From contig NZ_JAKILC010000003.1 of the NCBI RefSeq assembly GCF_023283845.1, forward strand, positions 62,001-126,000: a DNA stretch of 64,000 nt, read 5' to 3'. Within the stretch, counting starts at the first letter, position 1, and every line of letters starts with the position of its first letter. Source of the stretch: Shewanella marinintestina. GTDB lineage: Bacteria > Pseudomonadota > Gammaproteobacteria > Enterobacterales > Shewanellaceae. The translations under genes and the position numbers were made by a program. Below are positions 9,374 through 17,859 of the stretch, piece by piece. The notes under the pieces are model-generated. The model did no database searches. It was given only the letters and a program-made list of their open reading frames with translations, and was not told where the DNA came from.

Positions 9374-10408
9374 CTACAAATAAAGTTCATTATAACTCTT
9401 TGCAACAACTTTTATATCAAACTTATCTTTCATTAATTCATGAGGTTTTCTCTTAGACACCATTAAATCAATATCTGAGATATCAATACATTCCTCTTGT
9501 GAATTAATGATAAAACCACTAATTTTATTTTCGAAAATTTCAGCAGAAACACCATCTAACCAATTTGTAATAGGTACACAGTTTTGTGCCAAAGACTCTA
9601 ATACAACGTTTGGCATACCTTCTTTACTAGAGAAAAATAATAAAGCCTTACACCTCTTCATTACATTCTGAGCTTCACTAGGCTCAACATGGCCTAGAAA
9701 CCTTATCTTATTTTTATGCTCTGAAGATTCAACAAGTTGTATACACCGATCAACATATTCTTGAGAAAATTCAGAATTATTTACCACATTTTTATAAGGT
9801 CCAACTATATAAAATTTTGCATCAGGCAAGTGCGCAAAGTTTTGTAAAAAATACTCTATACTTTCAAATGTTCTTTTTCTTTTACAAACAAGACCAACAA
9901 AACAGAATGAATTGGTTTCCTTGCTGTCAAGATCTACGCAAGGACCTATACTAACACCATTAGGTATTAACAGTATTTTTTGTTCAGGTAGGTATTTAGA
10001 ATTTATTTCATAAACTTTCCTAGACAATGTTATGTTTTTATAGATGTTTTTTATGAAGAAGAATTTGATAGTCCAGTTACGCTTTGCAGAAAAAGTATCA
10101 AAGTCATCATCACCAAGTAATGTCGTTTTCAATATAACTCTTTTCTTTAATAAAAACGAAATAACTAGTGGGATATTAAATGAACCATGAAAATGGAAAG
10201 TATTAACCTTAAATTTTAAAACGTAATATATAATATAAAAAAATTGTATGAAAAAAGAACTTGGGACATTAACTACTTTAGGATTATTTTCTACTCTATC
10301 TCCAAAGTTAAAAAAAACGACTTCATGTTCGATATTTTCAGCTAACAGCTTAGCCTGCTTTGAAGCTCCGCTATATCCACTAAAATTATGTAAAAAGTAC
10401 CCTACCAT
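9374..10408 (-). CDS. Family 4 glycosyltransferase
   Basis: A retaining GT-B glycosyltransferase of 344 residues. The N-terminal half contains HNFSGYSGASKQAKLLAENI and FHFHGSFNIPLV. The C-terminal nucleotide-sugar domain has IPNGVSIGP, CFVGLVCKRKR, FYIVGPY, IRFLGHVEPSEAQNVMKRC and the E-x7-E element in SSKEGMPNVVLESLAQNCVPI. Its donor and acceptor are unknown. It lies between wzx and wzy in the AT-rich core of the cluster and is presumably one of the three transferases that build the repeat unit after the initiating sugar. Confidence 0.85.
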   Translation of the reverse strand: MVGYFLHNFSGYSGASKQAKLLAENIEHEVVFFNFGDRVENNPKVVNVPSSFFIQFFYIIYYVLKFKVNTFHFHGSFNIPLVISFLLKKRVILKTTLLGDDDFDTFSAKRNWTIKFFFIKNIYKNITLSRKVYEINSKYLPEQKILLIPNGVSIGPCVDLDSKETNSFCFVGLVCKRKRTFESIEYFLQNFAHLPDAKFYIVGPYKNVVNNSEFSQEYVDRCIQLVESSEHKNKIRFLGHVEPSEAQNVMKRCKALLFFSSKEGMPNVVLESLAQNCVPITNWLDGVSAEIFENKISGFIINSQEECIDISDIDLMVSKRKPHELMKDKFDIKVVAKSYNELYL

Positions 10409-10421
10409 TGTCTAACCTTAA

Positions 10422-11618
10422 TTATCTTTCAAACTTTAAATATAAAATAGTTGAAATAGCGAGTAACGAGCGTGCTAACAACTGTGTGTAAACCAAACCT
10501 GATATACCAAACAAGTAAATTAGTAATATGCCTAACAAAGCTGACACGACTGAGACGGTTACTGATATATTTCTAAATACTTTGTCTTTATTGTTAGGTA
10601 ATAGATAGCCTTGATTAATTATATTAATCACAGCATTAAAACATACACTAACGGTTAATACTTGCAGGTAAAAAACAGCTTCTGTTGAGTTTTCCCCAAG
10701 AAAAAATAATACAATGTCTTCAGAAAATAAGCCTATAGCTAAGAGGAATGGAAGTATTAAAATAATATTAAGCTTTATAGAAACACCTAATCCGGCCTTA
10801 CCTCCACCAACAATCGTAGGAAATATTGATCTAGATAGAACATGTTGAAACCCTACAAAGGCATTAGTAACCCTTGTCGCTACAGCATAATAGGTATAAG
10901 TCACCCCTCCAGTTGCAGCGCCTAACGCTATTGATGGAATATTATTATATAAATTAGGAGCGAAATCACCAGAAAAGACATTAAACCCATTGACAAATTT
11001 TGAATACAAAGCAGGTAAAGTTATTTGTATTCGCCTAGTAGGCTTATACATACACATCAAATAAAATCCACTACTAAGTATAAACAGAGGTAGGTTATAA
11101 GATATAATTAACAAATTTATATTACTTTTATCATTAACAAATAAAATCACAAAAAGAAAGAATATCAGTTTTGAAATACTTGCGATTAAAGCAATTACCT
11201 TGAGTTCAGACAACCCTTGATAGTACCAAACAGCTAAAAAATAGTTTCCGATAACGCCAAATGCAATGCTTGAAGTGATAACGACAATATTGACATCTAG
11301 ATAGAAAAATAGAAAAGAGCTTGATAAAAATATATAAAAAATAGAAATTATCAACTTCACTCTTTGAATAATTGCATACTCATTTAAAACTAATGAAATA
11401 TTCTCTTTGTTTGCTGCTACATATCTGGTCCCAGTAATATTAAAACTGTAGTCTGTCACTATTATACCAAACTGTACAACAGTGTTAACTAAAAGAACAA
11501 CAGCGAGTAGCTCTAATCCAATAGTTCTCGTTAGATAAGGGATCAACAAAATAGGTATTATCATACCTATCACATTGATCATACTTAAACTAAAAAAATT
11601 TGATATTATGCTTTTCAC
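10422..11618 (-). CDS. wzx: Repeat-unit flippase, Wzx-like
   Basis: Predicted to move undecaprenyl-diphosphate-linked repeat units across the inner membrane. It has 398 residues and about twelve hydrophobic segments, beginning with FFSLSMINVIGMIIPILLIPYLTR, a typical polysaccharide-transport family start, followed by GLELLAVVLLVNTVVQFGI. YYAVATRVTNAFVGFQHVLSRSIFPTI is a characteristic internal stretch. The start is GTG, overlapping the stop of the upstream ATP-grasp gene by four bases (GTGA). It complements wzy and wzz in the same transcription unit. Confidence 0.88.
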   Translation of the reverse strand: MKSIISNFFSLSMINVIGMIIPILLIPYLTRTIGLELLAVVLLVNTVVQFGIIVTDYSFNITGTRYVAANKENISLVLNEYAIIQRVKLIISIFYIFLSSSFLFFYLDVNIVVITSSIAFGVIGNYFLAVWYYQGLSELKVIALIASISKLIFFLFVILFVNDKSNINLLIISYNLPLFILSSGFYLMCMYKPTRRIQITLPALYSKFVNGFNVFSGDFAPNLYNNIPSIALGAATGGVTYTYYAVATRVTNAFVGFQHVLSRSIFPTIVGGGKAGLGVSIKLNIILILPFLLAIGLFSEDIVLFFLGENSTEAVFYLQVLTVSVCFNAVINIINQGYLLPNNKDKVFRNISVTVSVVSALLGILLIYLFGISGLVYTQLLARSLLAISTILYLKFER

Positions 11619-12628
11619 TTACTAACTCTATTTATATAAATATCAATTGCATTACAATACTCTTGTTCCAAATTACTCTTACCTTCTATCTTTTCCCAAT
11701 TGTCATTTTTACTTATATAATAACAATTTGAATCAGTTAGTGTTACAGGTCCGACATGAGTAAATTGAAATTCAATCACTTTAGCTTCTTGGTTACTAAC
11801 ACAAATATCTAATGAGTATACATGAGAAGAATATTTCTCTGTAAATGCTTTAGCTTCGTCCAATACAGCAATAATATCACTACCAATTTCTAAACTATGC
11901 AAGCCACTGCCACTAGCTCTAAAATCATTGTCTTGAATAAACCTTTTTAAAATATAATACTTTTTACCAAAAATTAAAACCTTATAATCACAATCAAGGT
12001 CCTTAACAAATGACTGTAAAACGAACCGAGATTCACCATAAGATATATACTCGTGCCACTGCTTATCAAATCGAGCTTTAAAAACAAGCTCCTTCAGCTT
12101 CCTTTTCAATCTAACTATGTTTTGGCTTATTGAATCAATGAAAAATACACTCTTTTTCAAATCTTCAAATACTTTAATAAGTCTTACTCCCTGAGATGAC
12201 GCTCCGTTAGCAAATTTGAATACTATGGGGTAATCTCGTATATCTGTTACTTCTTGGTAATCAGAGAAGTAGTTTGACTCAATAAGATTGAAACCGTACT
12301 TTTTTGCCATATAAACTTGGAAGCCTTTATTATCGTGTGCTTTTAATGCTTCATATGACGGAATTAATGTATTATCTCTATCAAAAAAATACATTGTATC
12401 CTCGATGTATTTTTTCAATTCAATCTTTTGGGAACTTGTGTATACAATATAGTTTCCGAACTCATTAAATTTTGTTTTTTGTAAAACCTGAAAAGTCATT
12501 ATCTCAACATCATAACCAAGTTCAACCAGCCTTTCTTTCATATTCACAACATCTAAAGACTGCCAAGGGAACTTTTTCTGTGCGAAATGTCCATCATTTC
12601 CAGTTACAAGTAAAATTTTCTTCATCAT
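11615..12628 (-). CDS. ATP-grasp fold protein of the polysaccharide cluster
   Basis: I recognise the fold but not the reaction. After an N-terminal segment (KILLVTGNDGHFAQKKFPWQ), FKFANGASSQGVRLIK near residue 140 looks like the ATP-grasp lysine strand plus glycine-rich loop. RFVLQSFVKDLDCDYKVLIFGKKYYILKR and NDFRASGSG follow the order seen in carboxylate-amine ligases, and YSLDICV with VIEFQFTHVGP supplies the metal-binding Asp and Glu. Such enzymes join a carboxylate to an amine, thiol or hydroxyl using ATP. Here the substrate may be a uronic acid, amino sugar or non-sugar decoration. An in-frame TTG precedes the ATG chosen. It is coupled to wzx by a four-base overlap. Confidence 0.7.
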   Translation of the reverse strand: MMKKILLVTGNDGHFAQKKFPWQSLDVVNMKERLVELGYDVEIMTFQVLQKTKFNEFGNYIVYTSSQKIELKKYIEDTMYFFDRDNTLIPSYEALKAHDNKGFQVYMAKKYGFNLIESNYFSDYQEVTDIRDYPIVFKFANGASSQGVRLIKVFEDLKKSVFFIDSISQNIVRLKRKLKELVFKARFDKQWHEYISYGESRFVLQSFVKDLDCDYKVLIFGKKYYILKRFIQDNDFRASGSGLHSLEIGSDIIAVLDEAKAFTEKYSSHVYSLDICVSNQEAKVIEFQFTHVGPVTLTDSNCYYISKNDNWEKIEGKSNLEQEYCNAIDIYINRVSK

Positions 12629-12690
12629 CAATAAAATCCAAACTGTAGGACAAAAAGCTAAGGAGCTATTAAACTCTTACACTTAAACCT

Positions 12691-13236
12691 TTATATTTTA
12701 ACAACATCCGATAATCTACATCCTGATTTATCTTTTTCGGATAGAAGTGGAGGAAAGCTAATAGGCCAGAGAATATTTATAGAAGAATCATTCCACGCTA
12801 TAGAAACTTCTGCTTTAGGGTTGTAATAATCGGTACACTTGTATACAAATTCAGCTTCCTCACTAGTAACATAAAAACCATGTGCAAAGCCTTCCGGTAT
12901 CCATAGTTGTCGCTTATTGTCAGCAGAAAGGTACTCTCCGACCCATTGACCAAATGTTGGTGAGCCCTTTCTGATATCAACAGCAACATCAAACACCTCT
13001 CCAGAAACTACACGAACAAGTTTCCCTTGAGTATTTTCCATCTGGTAATGTAAACCACGCAAGATTCCCTTCTTAGATTTGGAATGATTGTCTTGCACAA
13101 ATTGTGTTGGTTTACCAGTCACTAATTCTTCGAATTTATTTTGATTCCAGGTTTCCATGAAGAAACCACGCTCATCGCCAAATACACTTGGCTCTATAAT
13201 TTTAACATCTGGAATTCTGGTATCTATGACTTTCAC
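12691..13236 (-). CDS. rmlC: dTDP-4-dehydrorhamnose 3,5-epimerase
   Basis: Third step of dTDP-L-rhamnose synthesis: epimerises dTDP-4-keto-6-deoxyglucose at C3 and C5. The 181-residue cupin has FGDERGFFMETWNQNKF, VQDNHSKSKKGILRGLHYQ with the catalytic histidine, GKLVRVVSGEVFDVAVDIRKGSPTFG and WIPEGFAHGF, all family hallmarks. The start is GTG with AGGA seven bases upstream. It lies four bases after rmlD, completing a contiguous rmlBADC set. Confidence 0.96.
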   Translation of the reverse strand: MKVIDTRIPDVKIIEPSVFGDERGFFMETWNQNKFEELVTGKPTQFVQDNHSKSKKGILRGLHYQMENTQGKLVRVVSGEVFDVAVDIRKGSPTFGQWVGEYLSADNKRQLWIPEGFAHGFYVTSEEAEFVYKCTDYYNPKAEVSIAWNDSSINILWPISFPPLLSEKDKSGCRLSDVVKI

Positions 13237-13240
13237 GTTC

Positions 13241-14122
13241 TTATCCTGTATACACTTGAATATTGGCTAATGCTACTTTCCAATCACTCGCTTCGACTGC
13301 GAATACACGAGTGATTTTGTCGGTATTTAAGCAGGAGTTACTTGGTCGCTTTGCTGGTGTTGGGTATTGCTCGGTTGTGATGCTACTTAAGCTAGGCTTT
13401 TTGGTAATCGCACCTTTATCAACTGCTATACTAAAAATAGCCTCTGCAAATTCATACCAACTGACATGAGGCAAACCAGAATAATGATAAACACCATATT
13501 CAATTGCATCGCCTTGAATAATGCGTTTAGCGATTTGAATTAATGCACTAGCAATATCACCAGCATATGTTGGGCCACCAAATTGGTCTCCAACAATATT
13601 CAATGTATCTCTAGTTGCACCTAAACGCAGTATTGTTTTAACAAAGTTATTGCCGTTTTCACCAAATACCCAAGCAGTACGGAGAATAATGTGTTTACCA
13701 CACGCTTCTGCTACTTCAACTTCACCAGCTAACTTACTTTCACCATAAACACCTTGTGGGTTTGTAGTGTCACTTTCAGCATACTCACCAAGTTTATTGC
13801 CTTCAAAGACATAATCAGTTGATATATGGAGTATTGCAGCCCCTACGTCTTGCGCTGCCTGTGCGAGATATTTTGGTCCATCACGGTTAATAGCATAAGA
13901 AAGCTCGACTTCCTCTTCTGCTTTATCAACTGCGGTATGTGCTGCAGCATTGATAATGATCGTAGGTTGAAATTCAGCAACCGCAGCTTTTACTGCTTGT
14001 TGATTGGTAATATCAAGGCTGTCTCTATCAAGCGCTAATACTTCGGTATTAGCGTCCTTAGTTAATTGCTCTGTAAGGCTACAGCCTACTTGCCCATGAC
14101 ATCCTGTAATTAGTACACGCAT
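13241..14122 (-). CDS. rmlD: dTDP-4-dehydrorhamnose reductase
   Basis: Last step of dTDP-L-rhamnose synthesis: reduces the 4-keto group with NAD(P)H. The 293-residue short-chain dehydrogenase has TGCHGQVGCSL at the N-terminus, the family-typical INAAAHTAVDKAEEE, HISTDYVFEGNK and the catalytic YGESKLAGE. RTAWVFGENGNNFVKTILRL is a further RmlD signature. The gene overlaps the stop of rmlA by one base, so translation is probably coupled. Confidence 0.96.
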   Translation of the reverse strand: MRVLITGCHGQVGCSLTEQLTKDANTEVLALDRDSLDITNQQAVKAAVAEFQPTIIINAAAHTAVDKAEEEVELSYAINRDGPKYLAQAAQDVGAAILHISTDYVFEGNKLGEYAESDTTNPQGVYGESKLAGEVEVAEACGKHIILRTAWVFGENGNNFVKTILRLGATRDTLNIVGDQFGGPTYAGDIASALIQIAKRIIQGDAIEYGVYHYSGLPHVSWYEFAEAIFSIAVDKGAITKKPSLSSITTEQYPTPAKRPSNSCLNTDKITRVFAVEASDWKVALANIQVYTG

Positions 14123-15009
14123 TAACTCACAGCCTTTTTCCGGTTCTCAATCACTAAACGAGTCAAATACTGACCGTATTCATTCTTCATCATAGGCTTT
14201 GCAAATGCTAATACTTGCTCATCACTCAGCCAGCCATTACGCCATGCAATTTCTTCTAGACAGGCAACTTTTAGACCTTGAACATTTTCAATGGTTTGAA
14301 CAAAAGAAGAGGCTTCATGAAGGCTTTCATGAGTACCAGTATCTAGCCAAGCAAAACCACGACCTAATAATTCGACGTTCAATAAGCCATCATCAAGGTA
14401 CATTTCATTTAACGTGGTTATTTCAAGTTCACCACGATGAGAAGGTTTGACTTGTTTTGCCATTTCAACAACGCGATTGTCGTAGAAATACAGGCCTGTA
14501 ACAGCATAATTTGATTTTGGTGTTTCGGGCTTTTCTTCAATTGATACCGCTTTCATATCTTCATTGAACTCAACCACACCAAAACGCTCGGGATCTTTCA
14601 CTTGGTAGCCAAAAACGGTTGCTCCTGTCTCACGCGAAGCTGCATTTCTCAGGGTGTTTGAAAAAGACTGGCCATAGAAAATGTTATCGCCAAGCACTAA
14701 GCAAACGCTGTCATCACCAATAAACTCTTCACCTATGATAAACGCTTGAGCTAAGCCATCAGGACTTAGCTGGATAGCATACTCAAGGTTAATACCAAAA
14801 TCAGATCCATCGCCTAATAAACGCTTAAAGCCTGCATTATCTTCAGGAGTTGTGATGATTAAAATATCTTTAATGCCAGCCAACATTAATGTAGATATTG
14901 GATAAAAGACCATAGGTTTATCATAAATTGGAAGAAGCTGTTTCGATACACCACGTGTTAATGGGTATAAACGAGTACCACTGCCACCGGCTAATACTAT
15001 ACCTTTCAT
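14122..15009 (-). CDS. rmlA: Glucose-1-phosphate thymidylyltransferase
   Basis: First step of the pathway: makes dTDP-glucose from dTTP and glucose-1-phosphate. At 295 residues it has the normal length. [20 protein letters not shown] is the nucleotidyltransferase signature; [44 protein letters not shown] and [11 protein letters not shown] follow in the expected order. It overlaps rmlB upstream and rmlD downstream by one base each, so the three genes form a tightly coupled block. Confidence 0.97.
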   Translation of the reverse strand: MKGIVLAGGSGTRLYPLTRGVSKQLLPIYDKPMVFYPISTLMLAGIKDILIITTPEDNAGFKRLLGDGSDFGINLEYAIQLSPDGLAQAFIIGEEFIGDDSVCLVLGDNIFYGQSFSNTLRNAASRETGATVFGYQVKDPERFGVVEFNEDMKAVSIEEKPETPKSNYAVTGLYFYDNRVVEMAKQVKPSHRGELEITTLNEMYLDDGLLNVELLGRGFAWLDTGTHESLHEASSFVQTIENVQGLKVACLEEIAWRNGWLSDEQVLAFAKPMMKNEYGQYLTRLVIENRKKAVS

Positions 15010-16124
15010 TACACTTCTTCCTTTGTCGTCAGTGACTCTACACCTAGACGTTCACGTTGATAACTACCATCTTGCACGTGTTGACACCATTCTTGATTAG
15101 TTAAATACCATTGAATAGTCTTCTTAAGACCAGTTTCAAATGTTTCTACTGGCGTCCAGCCAAGCTCACGCTGCATTTTGCTTGAATCAATCGCATAGCG
15201 TCTGTCGTGGCCAGGTCTATCTGTTACATAGGTTATTTGCTCTTTGTACTGAGCTTCTTTTGGCACTAGAGAATCCAAAATTGAGCAAATAGTTTGCACT
15301 ACTTCTAAGTTCTGCTTTTCGTTATGGCCACCAATATTGTAGGTTTCACCTACGACACCTTCTGTAACGACTTTATAAAGTGCTCTAGCGTGATCTTCAA
15401 CATATAACCAATCACGGATTTGATCGCCTTTACCGTAAATAGGCAATGGCTTTCCTTCTAGTGCATTTAAAATAACTAATGGAATAAGCTTTTCCGGGAA
15501 ATGATATGGGCCATAGTTATTTGAACAGTTAGTTACAATCGTTGGTAAGCCATAGGTTCTAAGCCAAGCGCGAACAAGATGGTCAGAACTAGCCTTAGAT
15601 GCAGAGTAAGGGCTCGAAGGTTCGTATGATGTAGATTCGGTAAATAGCGGTAGCGGTTTATTCGCTGAGGGCTCTGTACCACCTTCTATATCGTCAGGGT
15701 GCGGTAGGTCGCCGTAAACTTCATCGGTAGAAATATGATGAAAACGAAATGCTTTCTTAGCATCTTCAGATAATGTGTTCCAATACGCTCTTGTCGCTTC
15801 AAGAAGCGTATAGGTGCCCACGATATTAGTCTGGATGAAATCTGCTGGGCCAGTGATTGAGCGATCAACATGTGACTCTGCAGCTAAATGCATAACAGCG
15901 TCAGGATTGCATTGTGCGAAAACTCTGTCTAATTCGGCGCGGTCACAAATATCAACTTGTTCGAACACATAACGTTCATTTGACTCAATACTTGATAAAG
16001 ATTCGAGGTTACCAGCGTAAGTTAATTTATCGACATTGATAACACTATCTTGTGTATTATTGATGATATGACGCACGACAGCAGAGCCGATGAAACCCGC
16101 TCCACCAGTGACTAAAATTTTCAT
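15009..16124 (-). CDS. rmlB: dTDP-glucose 4,6-dehydratase
   Basis: Second step of dTDP-L-rhamnose synthesis: converts dTDP-glucose to the 4-keto-6-deoxy sugar using tightly bound NAD. The 371-residue extended short-chain dehydrogenase has [24 protein letters not shown], the family-specific [11 protein letters not shown] with catalytic Asp-Glu, and [17 protein letters not shown] with catalytic Tyr and Lys. [18 protein letters not shown] and [11 protein letters not shown] are also typical. It opens the rmlBADC block and is separated from wzz by about 208 bases. Confidence 0.97.
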   Translation of the reverse strand: MKILVTGGAGFIGSAVVRHIINNTQDSVINVDKLTYAGNLESLSSIESNERYVFEQVDICDRAELDRVFAQCNPDAVMHLAAESHVDRSITGPADFIQTNIVGTYTLLEATRAYWNTLSEDAKKAFRFHHISTDEVYGDLPHPDDIEGGTEPSANKPLPLFTESTSYEPSSPYSASKASSDHLVRAWLRTYGLPTIVTNCSNNYGPYHFPEKLIPLVILNALEGKPLPIYGKGDQIRDWLYVEDHARALYKVVTEGVVGETYNIGGHNEKQNLEVVQTICSILDSLVPKEAQYKEQITYVTDRPGHDRRYAIDSSKMQRELGWTPVETFETGLKKTIQWYLTNQEWCQHVQDGSYQRERLGVESLTTKEEV

Positions 16125-16332
16125 TTTTATATTTCCAAGATGTATTACTTGTCTAAAAACAAGTTTAATTTAGACGTTGTGAATTGAATAATCACACTTT
16201 CCGATCTCAGCCTGTAGAATCAAACTGAGACACTTTTAATCCATTTTGAGACAGTCGATATGTCGCTATCCCATGTAAGGCAAGGGTTTCGCTGTTTTTC
16301 TTTAAACAGTCCCAATAGGCAAACAGAAGGTC
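16125..16332 (-). other. Intergenic region between wzz and rmlB
   Basis: This gap holds several short structures. ACTTGT at 16148-16153 and ACAAGT at 16160-16165 form a hairpin without a U-run. Near 16222-16256 the hexamer GAGACA occurs twice around a TTTT-rich core, which resembles the end of a mobile element but cannot be confirmed. The right edge carries the heptamer repeat described separately. I see no convincing promoter. Confidence 0.35.
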
Positions 16333-16350
16333 CTAGGTCCTAGGTCCTAG
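16330..16350. repeat. Perfect tandem heptamer repeat (GTCCTAG x3)
   Basis: Three head-to-tail copies of GTCCTAG. On the - strand the repeat encodes the last five residues of Wzz (LGPRT) and its stop codon. Related degenerate units occur at 17340-17375 on the other side of wzz and inside the dispersed repeats near 55570 and 58400. Confidence 0.9.
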
Positions 16351-17331
16351 CTCGTCTTCTTTTCTAACGAAATGTCTTATTAAAACAATCATTACAGCTA
16401 ACATGCCGCCTAACATAGTACCCAGCACACATATTAATGCTCGTTTAGGGCCGGCTTTTTCTTCTGGTACTAATGCTGGGTCAATTGTTTTAAAAACATA
16501 CTCGTCACGTACTTCAGCAAACATAATTGTTTTTGCTTGCTCTTCAATTAGTTTGTAAAGGATTGAACGGATATCTGCGACGTTTGTAAGCGCTATCTGC
16601 TTATTAAGGAACTCACTACTCCGAATGGCCTCGGCAACATCACGATCTTTCATCACTTTGTTGATGTCTAAAATTAACCAATCTACCCATTGTTGAGCAA
16701 CACTAGGAGACAAATGCTCTACTGATATAGTTACCATACCTGTATCTTTAGCAGAGTTAACAGAAATAGCTTTACTAAACTCTTTGTAAGCCTCTTGCAT
16801 TGAAGGTTCAGGTTTAAACGGCGCTTTAACTTCACGTACCCAGGTTTTAGTTTCTGAGTTATAGATTTCAGCATCGTAATTTAGCGTATCAGCTGACATA
16901 TTCCACTCTTCAGCAGCCATTAAGTCAGGCAGGATATTATGAGATTTGATAAAGTTACTCGCAAATTGGCGCGATTTTATCACCTCAATCGCCATTTGGG
17001 TTTTATCAACGCCACCACCTGCACCAAGGTTAATACCCGCCATACTTGCTAAACCACCAAACTGGCCTGCTAAAGCACTAAGACCACCGCCTTGTTCTTC
17101 ACTTGCCGGTGCAAGTAAAGCCACTGATTTATATGTATTTGGTTGTGATAAAGCAAAAATAACAGAGCCAATTGCAAAAACAGCTGTTATTGCAATAATT
17201 AACCACTTTCCTTGCCAGATGACGGAAAAGAGTTCGCGCAAATCGATTTCGTCGTCTGCCGACTGATTATGAACGGGGTTCATATGTGGGAACTGGGCGT
17301 CAGTGTTTGTTTGTTGTATATCTTTATTCAT
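16333..17331 (-). CDS. wzz: Polysaccharide chain-length determinant, Wzz family
   Basis: Sets the chain length of Wzy-made polymer from the inner membrane. The 332-residue protein has the family layout: a cytoplasmic N-terminus with EIDLRELFSVIWQGKW, a first membrane segment (WLIIAITAVFAIGSVIFAL), a long periplasmic domain, and a second membrane segment near the C-terminus (ALICVLGTMLGGMLAVMIVL). No C-terminal tyrosine kinase domain is attached and none is encoded nearby, which favours an O-antigen or O-antigen-like capsule over a Wzc-dependent system. The final residues LGPRT and the stop lie in a tandem heptamer repeat, so the C-terminus is probably strain-variable. Confidence 0.92.
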   Translation of the reverse strand: MNKDIQQTNTDAQFPHMNPVHNQSADDEIDLRELFSVIWQGKWLIIAITAVFAIGSVIFALSQPNTYKSVALLAPASEEQGGGLSALAGQFGGLASMAGINLGAGGGVDKTQMAIEVIKSRQFASNFIKSHNILPDLMAAEEWNMSADTLNYDAEIYNSETKTWVREVKAPFKPEPSMQEAYKEFSKAISVNSAKDTGMVTISVEHLSPSVAQQWVDWLILDINKVMKDRDVAEAIRSSEFLNKQIALTNVADIRSILYKLIEEQAKTIMFAEVRDEYVFKTIDPALVPEEKAGPKRALICVLGTMLGGMLAVMIVLIRHFVRKEDELGPRT

Positions 17332-17339
17332 TATATAAA

Positions 17340-17375
17340 GGTCCTAGGCCCTAGGTTCTAGTTCCTAGGTGCAGG
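17340..17375. repeat. Degenerate CTAGG heptamer repeats
   Basis: Four imperfect copies of a CCTAGGN-type unit lie between wzz and the upstream four-helix-bundle gene. They match the perfect array at 16330-16350, so wzz is bracketed by the same repeat. Confidence 0.75.
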
Positions 17376-17394
17376 TTCCGCTTGTAATTTTAAA

Positions 17395-17790
17395 TTAGAT
17401 GTTAGGTTTGATATTGTATTCAGCTGCTGACTCTCTAACGCAGCCTTTTCTAATCTTTATCAAAGCACCTAACATTGCTGAAATTTCTCTAGCTTCCTTG
17501 ATTAGCTTCAAACCATTTTGCTTTTCAATTACGCCTATTTCTATTGCGATGTAAATTTGAGTGGCAAGTTCACCTGAAGAGCCTTTAGCAAAATAAAGAA
17601 ATCTTGCCGACTCGGCTTTAGATTCTCTTTCTTCACCCTCTGCAATATTTGAGGCAATGGAGACTGCAGCTCGCGTCATCTGGTCTTTTAACCCAAAATC
17701 ACGACATGTCTCCAATTCTGTGTAGATGTCGCAAGCTAAACGACAAGCTCGCTTCCAGACATCTAAGTTTTGAAATGCAAATAAATTCAC
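17395..17790 (-). CDS. Four-helix bundle protein (23S rRNA intervening-sequence family)
   Basis: A small helical protein of the family first found in intervening sequences of 23S rRNA and often seen in polysaccharide clusters. The diagnostic start MNLFAFQNLDVWKRACRLACDIY is followed by DQMTRAAVSIASNIAEGEERES, SARFLYFAKGSSGELATQIYIA and a final helix. The open frame extends to an ATG at 17823 with no Shine-Dalgarno sequence. The GTG at 17790 has AAGGA nine bases upstream and matches the family's usual N-terminus, so it is preferred. The molecular role is not established; its place between the exporter and wzz suggests either cluster-related function or a passenger. Confidence 0.8.
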   Translation of the reverse strand: MNLFAFQNLDVWKRACRLACDIYTELETCRDFGLKDQMTRAAVSIASNIAEGEERESKAESARFLYFAKGSSGELATQIYIAIEIGVIEKQNGLKLIKEAREISAMLGALIKIRKGCVRESAAEYNIKPNI

Positions 17791-17859
17791 TGAATGCCGT
17801 CCTTGGCTAGTTGAGCCTAACATTCATAAGCTAGGCTCTTTTCGGTCTCAAACCTTTAT

